A stretch of DNA of 64,000 nucleotides from Methanohalophilus sp. Its GTDB lineage: Archaea > Halobacteriota > Methanosarcinia > Methanosarcinales > Methanosarcinaceae. The stretch is taken from contig NZ_JASGLW010000003.1 of NCBI RefSeq assembly GCF_030156785.1, positions 62,001 through 126,000 on the forward strand, written 5' to 3'. The position numbers were made by a program, and so were the translations under genes. Of the stretch, positions 10,208 through 19,024 are shown one piece after another (the first letter of the stretch is position 1; each line of letters starts with the position of its first letter). The notes beneath the pieces were generated by a model, which was given only the letters and a program-made list of their open reading frames with translations, searched no databases and had not been told where the DNA came from.

Positions 10208-11545
10208 TTACAGCAAATCCCTAAGATGAGCACGGTATCCAGCATCCTTGATCTGGAGAATATCTTCGCCTGCAAGGACTTCATATCCTTCCTAAATACT
10301 ACGATTAACGTGTTTACCAAGAGCGCAGTTATAAATCTCAGATTCCAGCAAATCCTTTGCATGAGAGAATTTGCGAGGTAATTCCGCAACGTATTTTCCA
10401 TCTTCAATGTAAAATTTAAATGTATCGGGATTGTTGATGTATTTATCTCTGAACTTCTCTGAATGCTCTTTTACCCACACAGGTGGCCCGAAATGTTTCC
10501 TTACATTTGACAGGCTCATATTCTCAAGTTCAATCGTCAACATAGACTTCTCATCTGCCCAAACCTTACTCTTGATTACATGAAAATCATGTTTTTCCAA
10601 TAGTGCTTCCACGGATTTCTGCATCTTGAAAAGCTGGGGATAAAGTATGTCTTCCACGGTATCAGGTGTTTTGAAGCATATTGCAACCAACCCGGTTTTC
10701 CTTTTTTTGAAGGAATCAAGGATTTCCTCATCCGACATGGGTATTGGATTTGCTTTCAGGAAAAATGTCTCTGATGGATTCCTGAGATAATCCCTTGAAA
10801 TGGAGATAAATTGAGTAAACCTTTCAAGTGTAAGGGCTGCTGCTACATTGCGGTTGGAGTCGATTGGGTCAACAACCACAAGTGGTTCTTCAAAACTATG
10901 TTTTGACTTGATCATTTCAATTGTCTCGCCCGGTTTCCATGAAGTAGCAGCCCTAAGCACTTTTTCAAAAGATCCATAGTGTATAACAAGTAGTTCACTC
11001 AGATACCCTGAAAAGCCACCAGTTCGGAGTTCTGACCCATATACTTCACCGGCTTTCATAAATTGCTTCAGGAGGAGAACATCATCCTCCAATCCTACAA
11101 TATGTTCCCTGACAAACAGATTATGGAAAGGGGTCCTATCGACGGCTGATATGATCTTCTCTGCACTTTCCACTCTGTAGCATGGAACGATATCAACATC
11201 AAATCCTGAAAATTTAAGTTTGGTATACGGATGTTCGGCATATCTTTCTTCCCAGCTTTCAGATTCCCTGGCAAGTTCCCGCCCTATCAAAAGACCATAT
11301 TCCTCAAGTTTATCTCTTGGAAGTGAAGGATCAAAGGAGATAAAAATATCCAGATCATGTGTGCCAGAAATCCAGGTCCCTCTCGCGGCAGAGCCTACCA
11401 ACTGGACTTCTACCCCCGGGATTTCATTTTCAGCTGCAATTTCCTCTGCCCTCTTCATAAGGTAAGAAGCAGTATTTTCAAGCCTTGTTTTTTCTTCATC
11501 TGAAGGCTTAATTTTTTCGAGAACCTGCTTTTCAATCGCATTCAT
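10208..11545 (-). CDS. cca: CCA-adding tRNA nucleotidyltransferase (archaeal class I), with one in-frame TAG
   Basis: Adds or repairs the 3' CCA of all tRNAs. The N-terminal nucleotidyltransferase motif is GSAARGTW followed by HDLDIFISF, whose Asp pair binds metal. The rest matches the archaeal class I enzyme. Conventional translation ends at TAG (10292-10294, codon 418) after LGKHVNRSI. The same frame continues for 27 codons (EGYEVLAGEDILQIKDAGY and on) to TAA at 10208, restoring a typical C-terminus and a usual length of 445 residues. UAG is most simply read as pyrrolysine. ATG at 11545 is chosen by family N-terminus; ATG 11554 and GTG 11566 are alternatives. A TATA box (CCTATAAATT) lies at about 11571-11582. 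Confidence 0.9.
10292..10294 (-). other. In-frame amber codon within cca, probable pyrrolysine
   Basis: TAG read on the minus strand at codon 418. The downstream 27 codons stay in frame without a further stop and resemble the end of the CCA-adding enzyme family. No ribosome binding site or start codon is visible for a separate downstream product. No obvious stem-loop (PYLIS-like) was recognised immediately 3' of it, and such an element is not required in archaea. Confidence 0.75.
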
Positions 11546-11668
11546 GTAGATCATTGCCGTAAACACTTAGTAATTTATAGGTTAATTTGGAATGTAAATG
11601 TTCCTTATCCTTCTCAACACTCTTTTCTGGAAATGGGATGTTCACTTATGTCAGAAAATAACAACTTT

Positions 11669-11801
11669 TTAGCAGCACAGCGATACTAATTTATAGTAAT
11701 CTCCACCTAACTATATTGGGTTTATGGAGTATGAGATTGGAGATATAATATCGCTGGCTTTCTTTTGCCTTTATGATATTTAATTCCTATAGGAGGATAT
11801 T
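11669..11801 (+). promoter_or_regulatory. Promoter region of the ferritin/SOR/peroxiredoxin operon
   Basis: GAGATATAATATCG (about 11739-11752) is the best TATA box and would start transcription near 11770. Just upstream, AATCTCCA and TTGGAGAT form an imperfect inverted pair around 11697-11745 that could be an operator. A strong AGGAGGATATT lies before the ferritin ATG. The regulator is not known. Confidence 0.4.
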
Positions 11802-12317
11802 ATGCTAAGCGAGAAAATTACCAAGGCATTGAATGAACAGATCAATAAAGAAATGTATTCTGCATACCTTTACATGGCAATGTCAGCCCATAGCACATAT
11901 GTAGGGCTTGACGGGTTTGCCAACTGGTTTATGGTACAGTATCAGGAAGAAATGACCCACGCAATGCGTATTTACAATTACCTGAAAGAACAGGGTGCAA
12001 GAATTGAACTTCAGGCTATTGATCAGCCACCAGTGGATTTTGGGACTCCCCTTGATATGTTTGAGAAAACTCTTGCGCATGAGCAGTTTATTACAAAATC
12101 AATCAATGATCTTCTAACTCTTGCAAACGAAGAAAAGGACTATGCTACGGCTATTTTCCTCCAATGGTTTGTAACTGAGCAGATCGAGGAAGAAAGTAAT
12201 GATAACGAAATAATTGCTAAATTAAAACTTGCCGGAGAAGATGGTAACGGTCTTTTCATGATAGACAAAGAACTTGGTGCACGTGTATTCGTGCCACCTG
12301 CAGCTGAAGGAAAATAA
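11802..12317 (+). CDS. ftn: Non-heme ferritin
   Basis: A 171-residue four-helix ferritin that oxidises and stores iron as a 24-mer. Ferroxidase ligands are visible: Glu in NEQINKEMYSAYLY (helix A), the EEMTHA pair in YQEEMTHAMRIYNYL (helix B), Glu in the helix C region, and Gln/Glu in QWFVTEQIEEE. The fold and length match FtnA-type ferritins of bacteria and methanogens. It opens a plus-strand operon with superoxide reductase, an AhpD-like protein and peroxiredoxin, which ties iron storage to oxygen defence. Confidence 0.95.
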   Translation: MLSEKITKALNEQINKEMYSAYLYMAMSAHSTYVGLDGFANWFMVQYQEEMTHAMRIYNYLKEQGARIELQAIDQPPVDFGTPLDMFEKTLAHEQFITKSINDLLTLANEEKDYATAIFLQWFVTEQIEEESNDNEIIAKLKLAGEDGNGLFMIDKELGARVFVPPAAEGK

Positions 12318-12333
12318 ATTAAGGAGTGCTTAA

Positions 12334-12681
12334 ATGAATATTGGAGACTTATTGAAAGGGAAAACTTCCGAAGGCAAAGAGAAACATGTACCGGAAATCG
12401 AAATCGGCAAATCACATGGTTCCGATGTTGAAGACCTTGTGTCTGTTATTGTAGGCAAGGAAATACCCCATCCAAACACAATAGAGCACCACATTGCATG
12501 GCTTGAACTCTATGGTGTAAAGCAGGACGGTCAGGTTGTAGAACTTGGTCGTGCAGAGTTTGGCCCATCCTTCACTGCTCCCCTTGCACGCTTCAAGGTT
12601 AATGTTGCAGACTTTAAGGCATTCTTTGCACTTTCATACTGTAACATCCACGGCCTCTGGCAAAATGTGGTTGAACTGTAA
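12334..12681 (+). CDS. Superoxide reductase (neelaredoxin type)
   Basis: A 115-residue class II superoxide reductase that reduces superoxide to peroxide without making oxygen. Iron ligands are visible: EKHVP near the N-terminus (the Glu and Lys act at the open site), HPNTIEHHIAW with two or three His, and SYCNIHGLW with the Cys and last His of the Fe(His)4Cys centre. There is no N-terminal desulforedoxin domain. GGAG precedes the ATG, and it lies 16 bases after ferritin. The peroxide it makes can be removed by the peroxiredoxin two genes on. Confidence 0.94.
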   Translation: MNIGDLLKGKTSEGKEKHVPEIEIGKSHGSDVEDLVSVIVGKEIPHPNTIEHHIAWLELYGVKQDGQVVELGRAEFGPSFTAPLARFKVNVADFKAFFALSYCNIHGLWQNVVEL

Positions 12682-12696
12682 GAACGGGTGGATTAT

Positions 12697-13056
12697 ATGG
12701 ACTCAATCGCAGATGAAGTAAAACAGATAAAAGGATTCCTGCCTCGCTCGATCCGCTATGCAAAAAGCATGGATGATGATTTTGGGGAAGCACTTGCCGG
12801 ATTTTATAAGGCGGTGTGGGCAGAGAGGGAAGGTGGTCTTTCACTCAAAGAAAAACACCTTCTTGTTTTCACCGTTGCCTGTGCGAACAATAACTCTGAA
12901 AGTGCAGTTAAGATTCTGGAGAGGCTTAAGAAATTTGATGCCACACGGGCTGAGATTCTTGATGCAATGATGATTGCTGCCTGGACTGGTGGAATCCAGA
13001 ATTTCACCGATTTCAGCAGAGTTGTACTTAAACATATGGACAAATTGGAAATTTAA
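12697..13056 (+). CDS. Carboxymuconolactone decarboxylase/AhpD-like family protein
   Basis: A 119-residue all-helical protein of the AhpD/CMD fold (EALAGFYKAVWAEREGGLSLKEKHLLVFTVACANN). The usual AhpD redox pair CxxC is replaced here by ACANN, with a single Cys, so a classic AhpD disulfide relay is not evident and its reaction is unknown. Its place between superoxide reductase and peroxiredoxin suggests a role in peroxide detoxification. GTG at 12688 is also in frame; ATG at 12697 is chosen because GGGTGG sits just before it. Confidence 0.85.
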   Translation: MDSIADEVKQIKGFLPRSIRYAKSMDDDFGEALAGFYKAVWAEREGGLSLKEKHLLVFTVACANNNSESAVKILERLKKFDATRAEILDAMMIAAWTGGIQNFTDFSRVVLKHMDKLEI

Positions 13057-13070
13057 AGAGGTGAAATTGT

Positions 13071-13748
13071 ATGACAGAAGAATGTACGACTATGCCACTA
13101 ATAGGCGATGATGCTCCTGCTTTTACAGCTAAAACCACACAGGGTGAAATAAAATTCCCTGATGATTACAAAGGGAAATGGGTAGTTTTTTTTAGTCATC
13201 CGGCTGATTTCACTCCTGTCTGTACAACTGAATTCATGACCTTTGCAAGCATGCAGGAAGAATTCAGGGAATTGAACACAGAATTGATTGGCCTGTCAAT
13301 TGACAGTATATATGCCCATATTGCATGGCTTCGTACTATCAAGGAAAAAATCGAGTACAAAGGCCTGAAAGATATTGAGGTAAATTTTCCCGTCATTGAA
13401 GATCTTACGATGGAAGTGGCAAAGAAGTACGGAATGCTACAACCAAATGCTTCCAATACACAGGCAGTACGTGCTGTTTTCATAATCGATCCGAAGGCAA
13501 AGGTACGCTGTATTCTTTATTACCCGTTGAGCAACGGTCGTAATATGGATGAAATCAAACGTATTCTGCTTGCCATGCAGAAATCCGATGCAGAACAGAT
13601 TGCAACTCCTGCAAACTGGCAGCCCGGCGATGATGTTATAATCCCACCACCTGGTTCATGTGGAACTGCCAAGGAAAGAGTTGAAACAGCCGAGGAAGGC
13701 AAATACTGCCTTGACTGGTTTATTTGTTTCAAGAAAGAATCTGAATAA
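13071..13748 (+). CDS. Peroxiredoxin (Prx6-type, archaeal)
   Basis: A 225-residue thiol peroxidase. The peroxidatic Cys is in HPADFTPVCTTEF near residue 46. A C-terminal arm carries further Cys (PPGSCGTAKE, then KYCLDWFICF), the arrangement seen in archaeal Prx6-type enzymes where C-terminal Cys resolve the sulfenic acid. It reduces hydrogen peroxide and organic peroxides, a natural partner of the upstream superoxide reductase. AGAGGTGA precedes the ATG; spacing to the previous gene is 14 bases. A hairpin follows its stop. Confidence 0.95.
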   Translation: MTEECTTMPLIGDDAPAFTAKTTQGEIKFPDDYKGKWVVFFSHPADFTPVCTTEFMTFASMQEEFRELNTELIGLSIDSIYAHIAWLRTIKEKIEYKGLKDIEVNFPVIEDLTMEVAKKYGMLQPNASNTQAVRAVFIIDPKAKVRCILYYPLSNGRNMDEIKRILLAMQKSDAEQIATPANWQPGDDVIIPPPGSCGTAKERVETAEEGKYCLDWFICFKKESE

Positions 13749-13773
13749 GCAGGCTTTGCCTGCTTTACTTTTT
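13748..13773 (+). terminator. Hairpin terminator after peroxiredoxin
   Basis: AGCAGGC (13748-13754) pairs perfectly with GCCTGCT (13758-13764) across a TTT loop and is followed by TTACTTTTT. It starts at the last base of the peroxiredoxin stop codon. It probably ends or weakens transcription before the small membrane gene 10 bases on. Confidence 0.65.
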
Positions 13774-13782
13774 GGTATACAC

Positions 13783-14007
13783 ATGAAACTAAGCGAAGTT
13801 CTTCTGGAAGAAAATGTGGGTGGGTATGATCTGTTCCTGCGAGCACTTATCGGATCAGCCTTGCTAATTGCCTTGGTCATGGATCTAATTGAAACATATC
13901 CCTGGGACTGGATTGCAGCGATTGTGGCATTTGGAAGTATTTTTTCTGCAATAATCCGGCACTGCACTCCATACTACTTTTTGGGAATAAATACCGCGAA
14001 GAAATAA
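13783..14007 (+). CDS. Small DUF2892-like membrane protein
   Basis: A 74-residue protein with two hydrophobic segments (about 19-37 and 42-60: LFLRALIGSALLIALVMDLI and WIAAIVAFGSIFSAIIR) ending in HCTPYYFLGINT. This resembles the DUF2892 pattern of membrane proteins that often accompany rhodanese or redox genes. Function is unknown. A longer frame reaches into the peroxiredoxin gene but the ATG at 13783 gives the family start. No strong ribosome binding site; the terminator hairpin lies just upstream, so expression may be reduced relative to the operon. Confidence 0.7.
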   Translation: MKLSEVLLEENVGGYDLFLRALIGSALLIALVMDLIETYPWDWIAAIVAFGSIFSAIIRHCTPYYFLGINTAKK

Positions 14008-14338
14008 GTACTTGCACCTGTCCTCGTCAACGTTTATTCGGAAGCTATCATCCCAATATGTAGAAATGGCATCACATAAGGTAATATGGTTGTGCACATG
14101 CGCTTCACACCATGGGCAATTTGCTATATTTTCACAGAACAGTAAAGGGAAACACCTTGTTTGAATTATGGGATAATAAGCAAGGTTTCTTGGCACTTCC
14201 ATTCGCTTCATTTTCTGAAGGTCTGGTTCACCAACTCTTTCTTCTTTATCCAGCACATTTCCTACTCATGGATGTGTTCAAGCCAAAGCTATAAGGATCA
14301 TCCTCCTGACAATTCAAATCAGAAAAATAAAAAACATG
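14008..14338. other. Intergenic region between convergent DUF2892 and ahbC genes
   Basis: No gene is supported. A minus-strand frame (about 13885-14256) is open and Cys-rich, but it overlaps DUF2892 in antisense and its only starts are GTG or internal ATG without a ribosome binding site. A GGAGGATG element at about 14303-14310 (minus strand) leads only to a 7-codon ORF. No fold or repeat was recognised. Confidence 0.5.
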
Positions 14339-15532
14339 TCAATCGTTAAAAATTTCTTCATCTGTCAGGTAACACGCTGGATCGTTGGCCCATACGTTGC
14401 CATATACAGCTTCTGCCCTTACCCTGAAGTTGCCGTTACATATATCCAGCCATTTGCATTTCCCGCACCTGTCCGCATGTTCCTTGAGCAAAGGTTTGCG
14501 ATCTTTAAGGCCGGCAAGCAATTCATCAGTTAAATCCGTCCAGATTTCACTGAATTTGCGTTCCCTAACATTGCCGATTGTATAATGCCTCCAGAACTGG
14601 TCAGGATGGACCGATCCGTCCCATGACACGCACCCGATGCCGATTCCCGTGGAGTTCCCGCCGTTCATCTTCAAAAGTTCAAGTACATCAGCAGCTCTTT
14701 CCGGGTTTTCTTCCAGTAGTTTCATATAAATGTATGGCCCATCACAGTGATTGTCTACGGTAAGTACTTCGGCTGCCATTCCTTTCTCATGAAGCCGGCG
14801 TGTTCTTTGCATAATGAGATCAAGTGTTTCACGGCTCTCCTCATGGGTCAGGTCTTCCTTAACAAGTTCGGTACCTCTCCCTGCATAAACCAGATGGTAG
14901 AAACAAATTCTGGGTATTTTTTCTTTTTCAAGAAGATCAAATATTGCAGGAATTTCTCTGAAATTGCTTTTGTTGATAGTAAACCGCAAGCCGACTTTAA
15001 TCCCTGCTTCCATACAATTGTGGACGCCTTCCATAGCTTTTTTGAATGCACCATCCACACCACGGAATTCATCATTTGTTTTTTCGGTGCCATCAATTGA
15101 AATACCAACATAGGATAGACCGATTTCCTTGAGTTTTTTCGCCATTCTGACATTTATCAAAGTACCATTGGTTGAAATTACTGCTCTCAATCCCTTTGAA
15201 ATGGCATACTCCGCAAGTTCAGGAAGGTCTTTGCGTACCAGTGGTTCTCCACCTGAAAACAGAATAACCGGACTTCCGAAATCTGCAAGGTCATCGATGA
15301 GTTTTTTTCCTTCTTCGGTAGTAAGTTCGTCGGGAAAATCCCTGTCATCTGCCTGTGCATAGCAATGCAAGCATTTAAGATTGCATCTGCGTGTTATGTT
15401 CCAGACAACTACCGGTTTTTTGTCCTTTGAGAATTGCAACAGGTGAGATGGCAGTTTTTTAGATACCCTTCCGTATCTTAGGGCATCGGATGGCTCAACG
15501 GTTGCACAATAGAGTTTCGATATGCCGATCAT
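14339..15532 (-). CDS. ahbC: Radical SAM 12,18-didecarboxysiroheme deacetylase (AhbC)
   Basis: A 397-residue radical SAM enzyme with a SPASM-like C-terminus. The SAM cluster motif is CNLKCLHCYA near residue 50, followed by FSGGEPL. C-terminal cysteines (GCVSWDGSVHPDQF, then CGKCKWLDICNG) would bind an auxiliary [4Fe-4S] cluster. The N-terminus MIGISKLYC...EPSDALRYG is characteristic of AhbC, which removes two acetate side chains from didecarboxysiroheme to give Fe-coproporphyrin in the archaeal heme pathway. NirJ of heme d1 synthesis is the closest alternative. It follows hemD and cobA on the same strand, which make the siroheme precursor. GGAGGT precedes the ATG. Confidence 0.88.
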   Translation of the reverse strand: MIGISKLYCATVEPSDALRYGRVSKKLPSHLLQFSKDKKPVVVWNITRRCNLKCLHCYAQADDRDFPDELTTEEGKKLIDDLADFGSPVILFSGGEPLVRKDLPELAEYAISKGLRAVISTNGTLINVRMAKKLKEIGLSYVGISIDGTEKTNDEFRGVDGAFKKAMEGVHNCMEAGIKVGLRFTINKSNFREIPAIFDLLEKEKIPRICFYHLVYAGRGTELVKEDLTHEESRETLDLIMQRTRRLHEKGMAAEVLTVDNHCDGPYIYMKLLEENPERAADVLELLKMNGGNSTGIGIGCVSWDGSVHPDQFWRHYTIGNVRERKFSEIWTDLTDELLAGLKDRKPLLKEHADRCGKCKWLDICNGNFRVRAEAVYGNVWANDPACYLTDEEIFND

Positions 15533-15553
15533 CAGCAGACCTCCAGATTGGTT

Positions 15554-16345
15554 TTAAAAACATTCCTTTTTGATGGTGGAAAGCATTTCTTCAAAAGTAT
15601 ACTTTCCTGGCTGAATGGCTGTTTTGATCCCGTATTCTCCCAGAGTTGATGCAGTAGGTCCGCCAATGGCAGAAACAATGGAAGTGTTTAGAATATCTGT
15701 TACCGCTTCAAGTTTACCCATGGATTGCGCAAGTTCAAAGAAATTGCGTACCATCATGGAACTGGTAAATGCAAAAACAGAGATTTTACCATCAAGCGCT
15801 TTTTCCATGAGATTTTTCTGTTTTTCTCCTTCAGGTCGTACCAGTGTATAAACCTGAGTCTCATAGATAATAGCATCGCATTTTTTAAGTCCTGATATAA
15901 GATAGGTAGATCCATATGCACTTCGTGCCACATCCACAGTTTTTCCTTTAACCATTGGGCATAGATATTTCACAAGACCTTCTGAGCTGTAAACCCCGGG
16001 CATTCCCATTACTTCAACACCAATGTCCAAGAGCCGTTTTTTGGTTGTGGGGCCAATTGCAACTACATTGGTCTGGTTTAGTTTATTCACAAGTTTTTTC
16101 TGATTTTGCGTATCGAGTTTACCAAGGGTATGTTCAATCCCATTTGCGCTGGTGAAAATCACATAATCAGATTTACCTGATAAAATATGCTCAATTACAA
16201 TATCGAACATTTCATCGCGTATAGCTTTCAATTCGATCATTGGAGCTTCAATAACATTAAATCCCATAGATTCTGCCAGTTCTCTTGATGCTGGCAGATA
16301 TCCTTCAGGTCTCATTATAGCTATGGTTGGTGCTTCTGGTTCCAT
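15554..16345 (-). CDS. hemD: Uroporphyrinogen-III synthase
   Basis: A 263-residue HemD: two alternating lobes with the characteristic FTSANGIEH around 82-90, VVAIGPTTKKRLLDIGVEV in the middle and a second lobe ending in ISVFAFTSSMMVRNFFE and VSAIGGPTASTLGEYGI. It cyclises hydroxymethylbilane with D-ring inversion to uroporphyrinogen III, the common precursor of siroheme, heme, B12 and F430. The frame is open 20 codons further into cobA, but the ATG at 16345 lies 10 bases after the cobA stop and gives the family start. Cotranscribed with cobA and ahbC. Confidence 0.93.
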   Translation of the reverse strand: MEPEAPTIAIMRPEGYLPASRELAESMGFNVIEAPMIELKAIRDEMFDIVIEHILSGKSDYVIFTSANGIEHTLGKLDTQNQKKLVNKLNQTNVVAIGPTTKKRLLDIGVEVMGMPGVYSSEGLVKYLCPMVKGKTVDVARSAYGSTYLISGLKKCDAIIYETQVYTLVRPEGEKQKNLMEKALDGKISVFAFTSSMMVRNFFELAQSMGKLEAVTDILNTSIVSAIGGPTASTLGEYGIKTAIQPGKYTFEEMLSTIKKECF

Positions 16346-16355
16346 AATTACAAAC

Positions 16356-17111
16356 TCATACTTTTTGTGTACCCAATATCCGATGTACGTTAACCACATC
16401 GCCAACTACAGTTATGGCAGGTGCTTTAACTCCTGCTTTTTCTGCAATGTCAGCAATATTAGCCACATTTCCTACAGTCACTCTTTGGTCAGGACGCGTG
16501 CCCCGTTCAATAAGTGCAACTGGCGTTTCCGGGTTTTTTCCGTTTTTGAGCAGTTCTTCCATATTTCTGCGAAGCATTTTGACTCCCATGAAAATCACAA
16601 GCGTGCCGGGGGAACTTGCAAGGTATCCCCAATCAAGAGCACTTTCTTCCTTGGTTGGATCTTCATGTCCTGTCAAAAAAGTTACCATTGATGCATGGTC
16701 ACGGTGTGTAACCGGGATTCCGGCATATGCAGGTACAGCAATCGCTGCAGATATTCCAGGTACTACTTCAAATTCAATACCTTCTTTTACGAGGACTTCA
16801 GCTTCTTCTCCACCACGTCCAAAAAGATATGGATCGCCTCCTTTCAGCCGCACCACATCTTTACCTTCTTTGGCTTTAGCAACCAACAGATCGTTTATTT
16901 CGCTCTGGGTTAGCCTATGGTCGCCTGCAAATTTTCCGGCGTCAATCTTTTCAGCTTTTTCCGGCATGCTGTCCAGAATAGCTTTTCCGGGAAGTTGATC
17001 GTAGACTATTACTTCGGCATTATCGATAAGCTTCCGGGCTTTCAGGGTAAGTAACTCTGGGTCACCGGGTCCTGATCCAACAAGATATACCTTTCCGTAA
17101 ACACTGCTCAT
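16356..17111 (-). CDS. cobA: Uroporphyrinogen-III C-methyltransferase
   Basis: A 251-residue SUMT that methylates uroporphyrinogen III at C2 and C7 to precorrin-2. It shows the SAM-binding VYLVGSGPGDPELLTLKA at the N-terminus, RLKGGDPYLFGRGGEEAE near 88-105, VPGISAAIAVPAYAGIPVTHR, and a GTLVIFMG segment. Length is that of stand-alone SUMT without a CysG fusion. Precorrin-2 feeds siroheme, archaeal heme, cobamides and coenzyme F430. It heads the cobA-hemD-ahbC unit. Confidence 0.96.
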   Translation of the reverse strand: MSSVYGKVYLVGSGPGDPELLTLKARKLIDNAEVIVYDQLPGKAILDSMPEKAEKIDAGKFAGDHRLTQSEINDLLVAKAKEGKDVVRLKGGDPYLFGRGGEEAEVLVKEGIEFEVVPGISAAIAVPAYAGIPVTHRDHASMVTFLTGHEDPTKEESALDWGYLASSPGTLVIFMGVKMLRRNMEELLKNGKNPETPVALIERGTRPDQRVTVGNVANIADIAEKAGVKAPAITVVGDVVNVHRILGTQKV

Positions 17112-17216
17112 AATAATCCTCTGTGGTTGCTGGAGAATGTAATGAACTGATAGTTTAAAAGGTTATATGAAAGGTTACATGCAGTCAACTAAAAGAAAAA
17201 AGAAGAGAATGTGGGT

Positions 17217-17615
17217 TTAGTTCCCGCCGAGAATATAGAGTAACATTTCCTTATTGAGCTTACTTTCTTTTGCAAGCTTGTTTGCAATTTCTTCATTATC
17301 CATTCCGGAAACTCTGAGATCTTTTATTTTTTCAGTGAATGAAGGTGATATTGTATAATATTCATTTATGTCCTTTCGATGTCCCCACACATCGCCTTCA
17401 ATTAGTTGCACCCCCTGCATTTCAAGAAACATTTCAGTGGATTTTGAAACGGTCTTTCGATACGATGTAGGTATCTGGATAACTTCAACATCTTTACACC
17501 GCCTTACAAGACTAAAAATGTCTTTGTTTGAAGGTCTGAATGCAAGGTGAATAACTTTCTCCCCGGGATCGAGATCTTCGATTTCATCTCGCTTGCTAAC
17601 GACTCTTATTTTCAT
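17217..17615 (-). CDS. DUF1699 family protein
   Basis: A 132-residue soluble protein matching DUF1699, a family known almost only from Methanosarcinales. The start MKIRVVSKRDEIEDLDPGEK is typical, followed by IHLAFRPSNKDIFSLVRRCK and a C-terminal helical part (MDNEEIANKLAKESKLNKEML) that could be a small helix-turn-helix. Function is unknown. The ATG at 17615 follows GAGGGTG; an upstream in-frame start would add 11 residues. It stands alone between cobA and hisD, with about 100 bases on either side. Confidence 0.85.
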   Translation of the reverse strand: MKIRVVSKRDEIEDLDPGEKVIHLAFRPSNKDIFSLVRRCKDVEVIQIPTSYRKTVSKSTEMFLEMQGVQLIEGDVWGHRKDINEYYTISPSFTEKIKDLRVSGMDNEEIANKLAKESKLNKEMLLYILGGN

Positions 17616-17715
17616 GGTACACCCTCTTAAGTTGCAATATTGCCGCAACTTAATAAATAATTATAGGATGAAGCCTTAAATAATTATCGATTTGAACTGT
17701 CTGTTGTGTTTAAAT

Positions 17716-18999
17716 TTATTTTTCTCTAAAACGGATTTTTACCGCTTCAGCATGAGCCGCCAACCCTTCTTTCTCTGCAATTGTCACTATTGTATCCTTT
17801 AACCCATTAAGTCCTTCTTCACTGAGTTTTTGTATCGTTGAGTATTTGATGAAGTGCTGGACATTGAGACCCGAATAGATTCGAGTATATCCTGAAGTCG
17901 GAAGAACGTGATTTGTTCCGGATGCATAGTCGCCAGTTGAGACTGGTGAATACTTGCCAATAAAAATTGAACCTGCGCTGGTGATTTTTTCCAGTATTTT
18001 GTCATCATCCGAAGTCATGATTTCAAGGTGCTCGGGTCCGAAGGCATTTGAAAATGCAACACAATCATCCATATTGTTGGCGATGAGGATTGCAGCATTG
18101 TTGAGAGATTGCTTTGCAATTTCAGTACGTGGTGTGGTTTCAACCTGTTGTTTAACTTCCTGCTTTACATTTTCAGCAAGGGAGTTTGACGTTGTAACCA
18201 AAACAGATATGGCATTTGGATCATGTTCCGCCTGTGCAATCATATCTGCTGCTATAAATGAAGCTTCAGAAGTTTCATCGGCAATTATCAAAACTTCACT
18301 TGGTCCGGCAGGGAAATCTATCTCTACATTGTTTCTCACAAGCATTTTTGCCACTGTGACATAAACATTGCCTGGACCAACTATTTTGTCTACTGCTTCC
18401 ACGCTTTCAGTACCATATGCAAGAGCACCGATAGCTTGAACTCCACCGATCTTATAGATGTGATCTGCACCTGCTATGCTTGCAGCTGCAAGGGTAATAG
18501 GTAGAACTTTCCCATCAGGTCCTGGAGGAGTACAAACTGATACATTTTTTACACCGGCTATTTTTGCGGGAATCACTGTCATAAGAGCAGTGGAAGGATA
18601 TGCTGCCCTTCCTCCCGGGACGTATGCTCCTACCGCATTAAGTGGTATTACTTTCTGGCCTGCCATTACACCGGGTGCAATTTCCATGAACCATTGCTTA
18701 TCCGGCATTTGAGCTTTATGAAACTTTCTGATATTATCAGCAGCTTTACGAAGGTGATCAATGAAATCCTCATCCACCAACTTCATTGCATCTTTGATCT
18801 CATCCTCGCTGACTTCGATGGTTTCAATTTCAGCTTTATCAAACTGCTTTGTTAATTTCCGAAGCGCAGCATCACCATCTGATTTAATTTCATCAAGTAT
18901 TGAAGCCACAGTCTCTTGTACATCCATAAGGTCGGAAGTTCGGGTAAGAAGTTGTTCTTTCTCTTGGGGGGTCAGATCACTGATGTGTTTGTAAAGCAT
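17716..18999 (-). CDS. hisD: Histidinol dehydrogenase
   Basis: A 427-residue enzyme of the last two steps of histidine synthesis (L-histidinol to L-histidine, two NAD+). Motifs: [47 protein letters not shown] and the signature [15 protein letters not shown], whose Gln and His bind zinc. Another zinc His is in FGPEHLEI, with TNHVLPTSG near the C-terminus. An upstream GTG would add 14 residues; ATG at 18999 has GGGTGG before it. It lies 25 bases after hel308 on the same strand, so it may be cotranscribed. Confidence 0.96.
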   Translation of the reverse strand: MLYKHISDLTPQEKEQLLTRTSDLMDVQETVASILDEIKSDGDAALRKLTKQFDKAEIETIEVSEDEIKDAMKLVDEDFIDHLRKAADNIRKFHKAQMPDKQWFMEIAPGVMAGQKVIPLNAVGAYVPGGRAAYPSTALMTVIPAKIAGVKNVSVCTPPGPDGKVLPITLAAASIAGADHIYKIGGVQAIGALAYGTESVEAVDKIVGPGNVYVTVAKMLVRNNVEIDFPAGPSEVLIIADETSEASFIAADMIAQAEHDPNAISVLVTTSNSLAENVKQEVKQQVETTPRTEIAKQSLNNAAILIANNMDDCVAFSNAFGPEHLEIMTSDDDKILEKITSAGSIFIGKYSPVSTGDYASGTNHVLPTSGYTRIYSGLNVQHFIKYSTIQKLSEEGLNGLKDTIVTIAEKEGLAAHAEAVKIRFREK

Positions 19000-19024
19000 T
19001 GTATTGTTCCACCCTGATAGATTA

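Noticed and set aside
13885-14256. Minus-strand Cys-rich ORF (NIANCPWCEAHVHNHITLCD) downstream of ahbC
   Set aside because: It overlaps the DUF2892 gene in antisense, starts at GTG without a ribosome binding site, and matches no family I know. It could be a remnant, but support is too thin.
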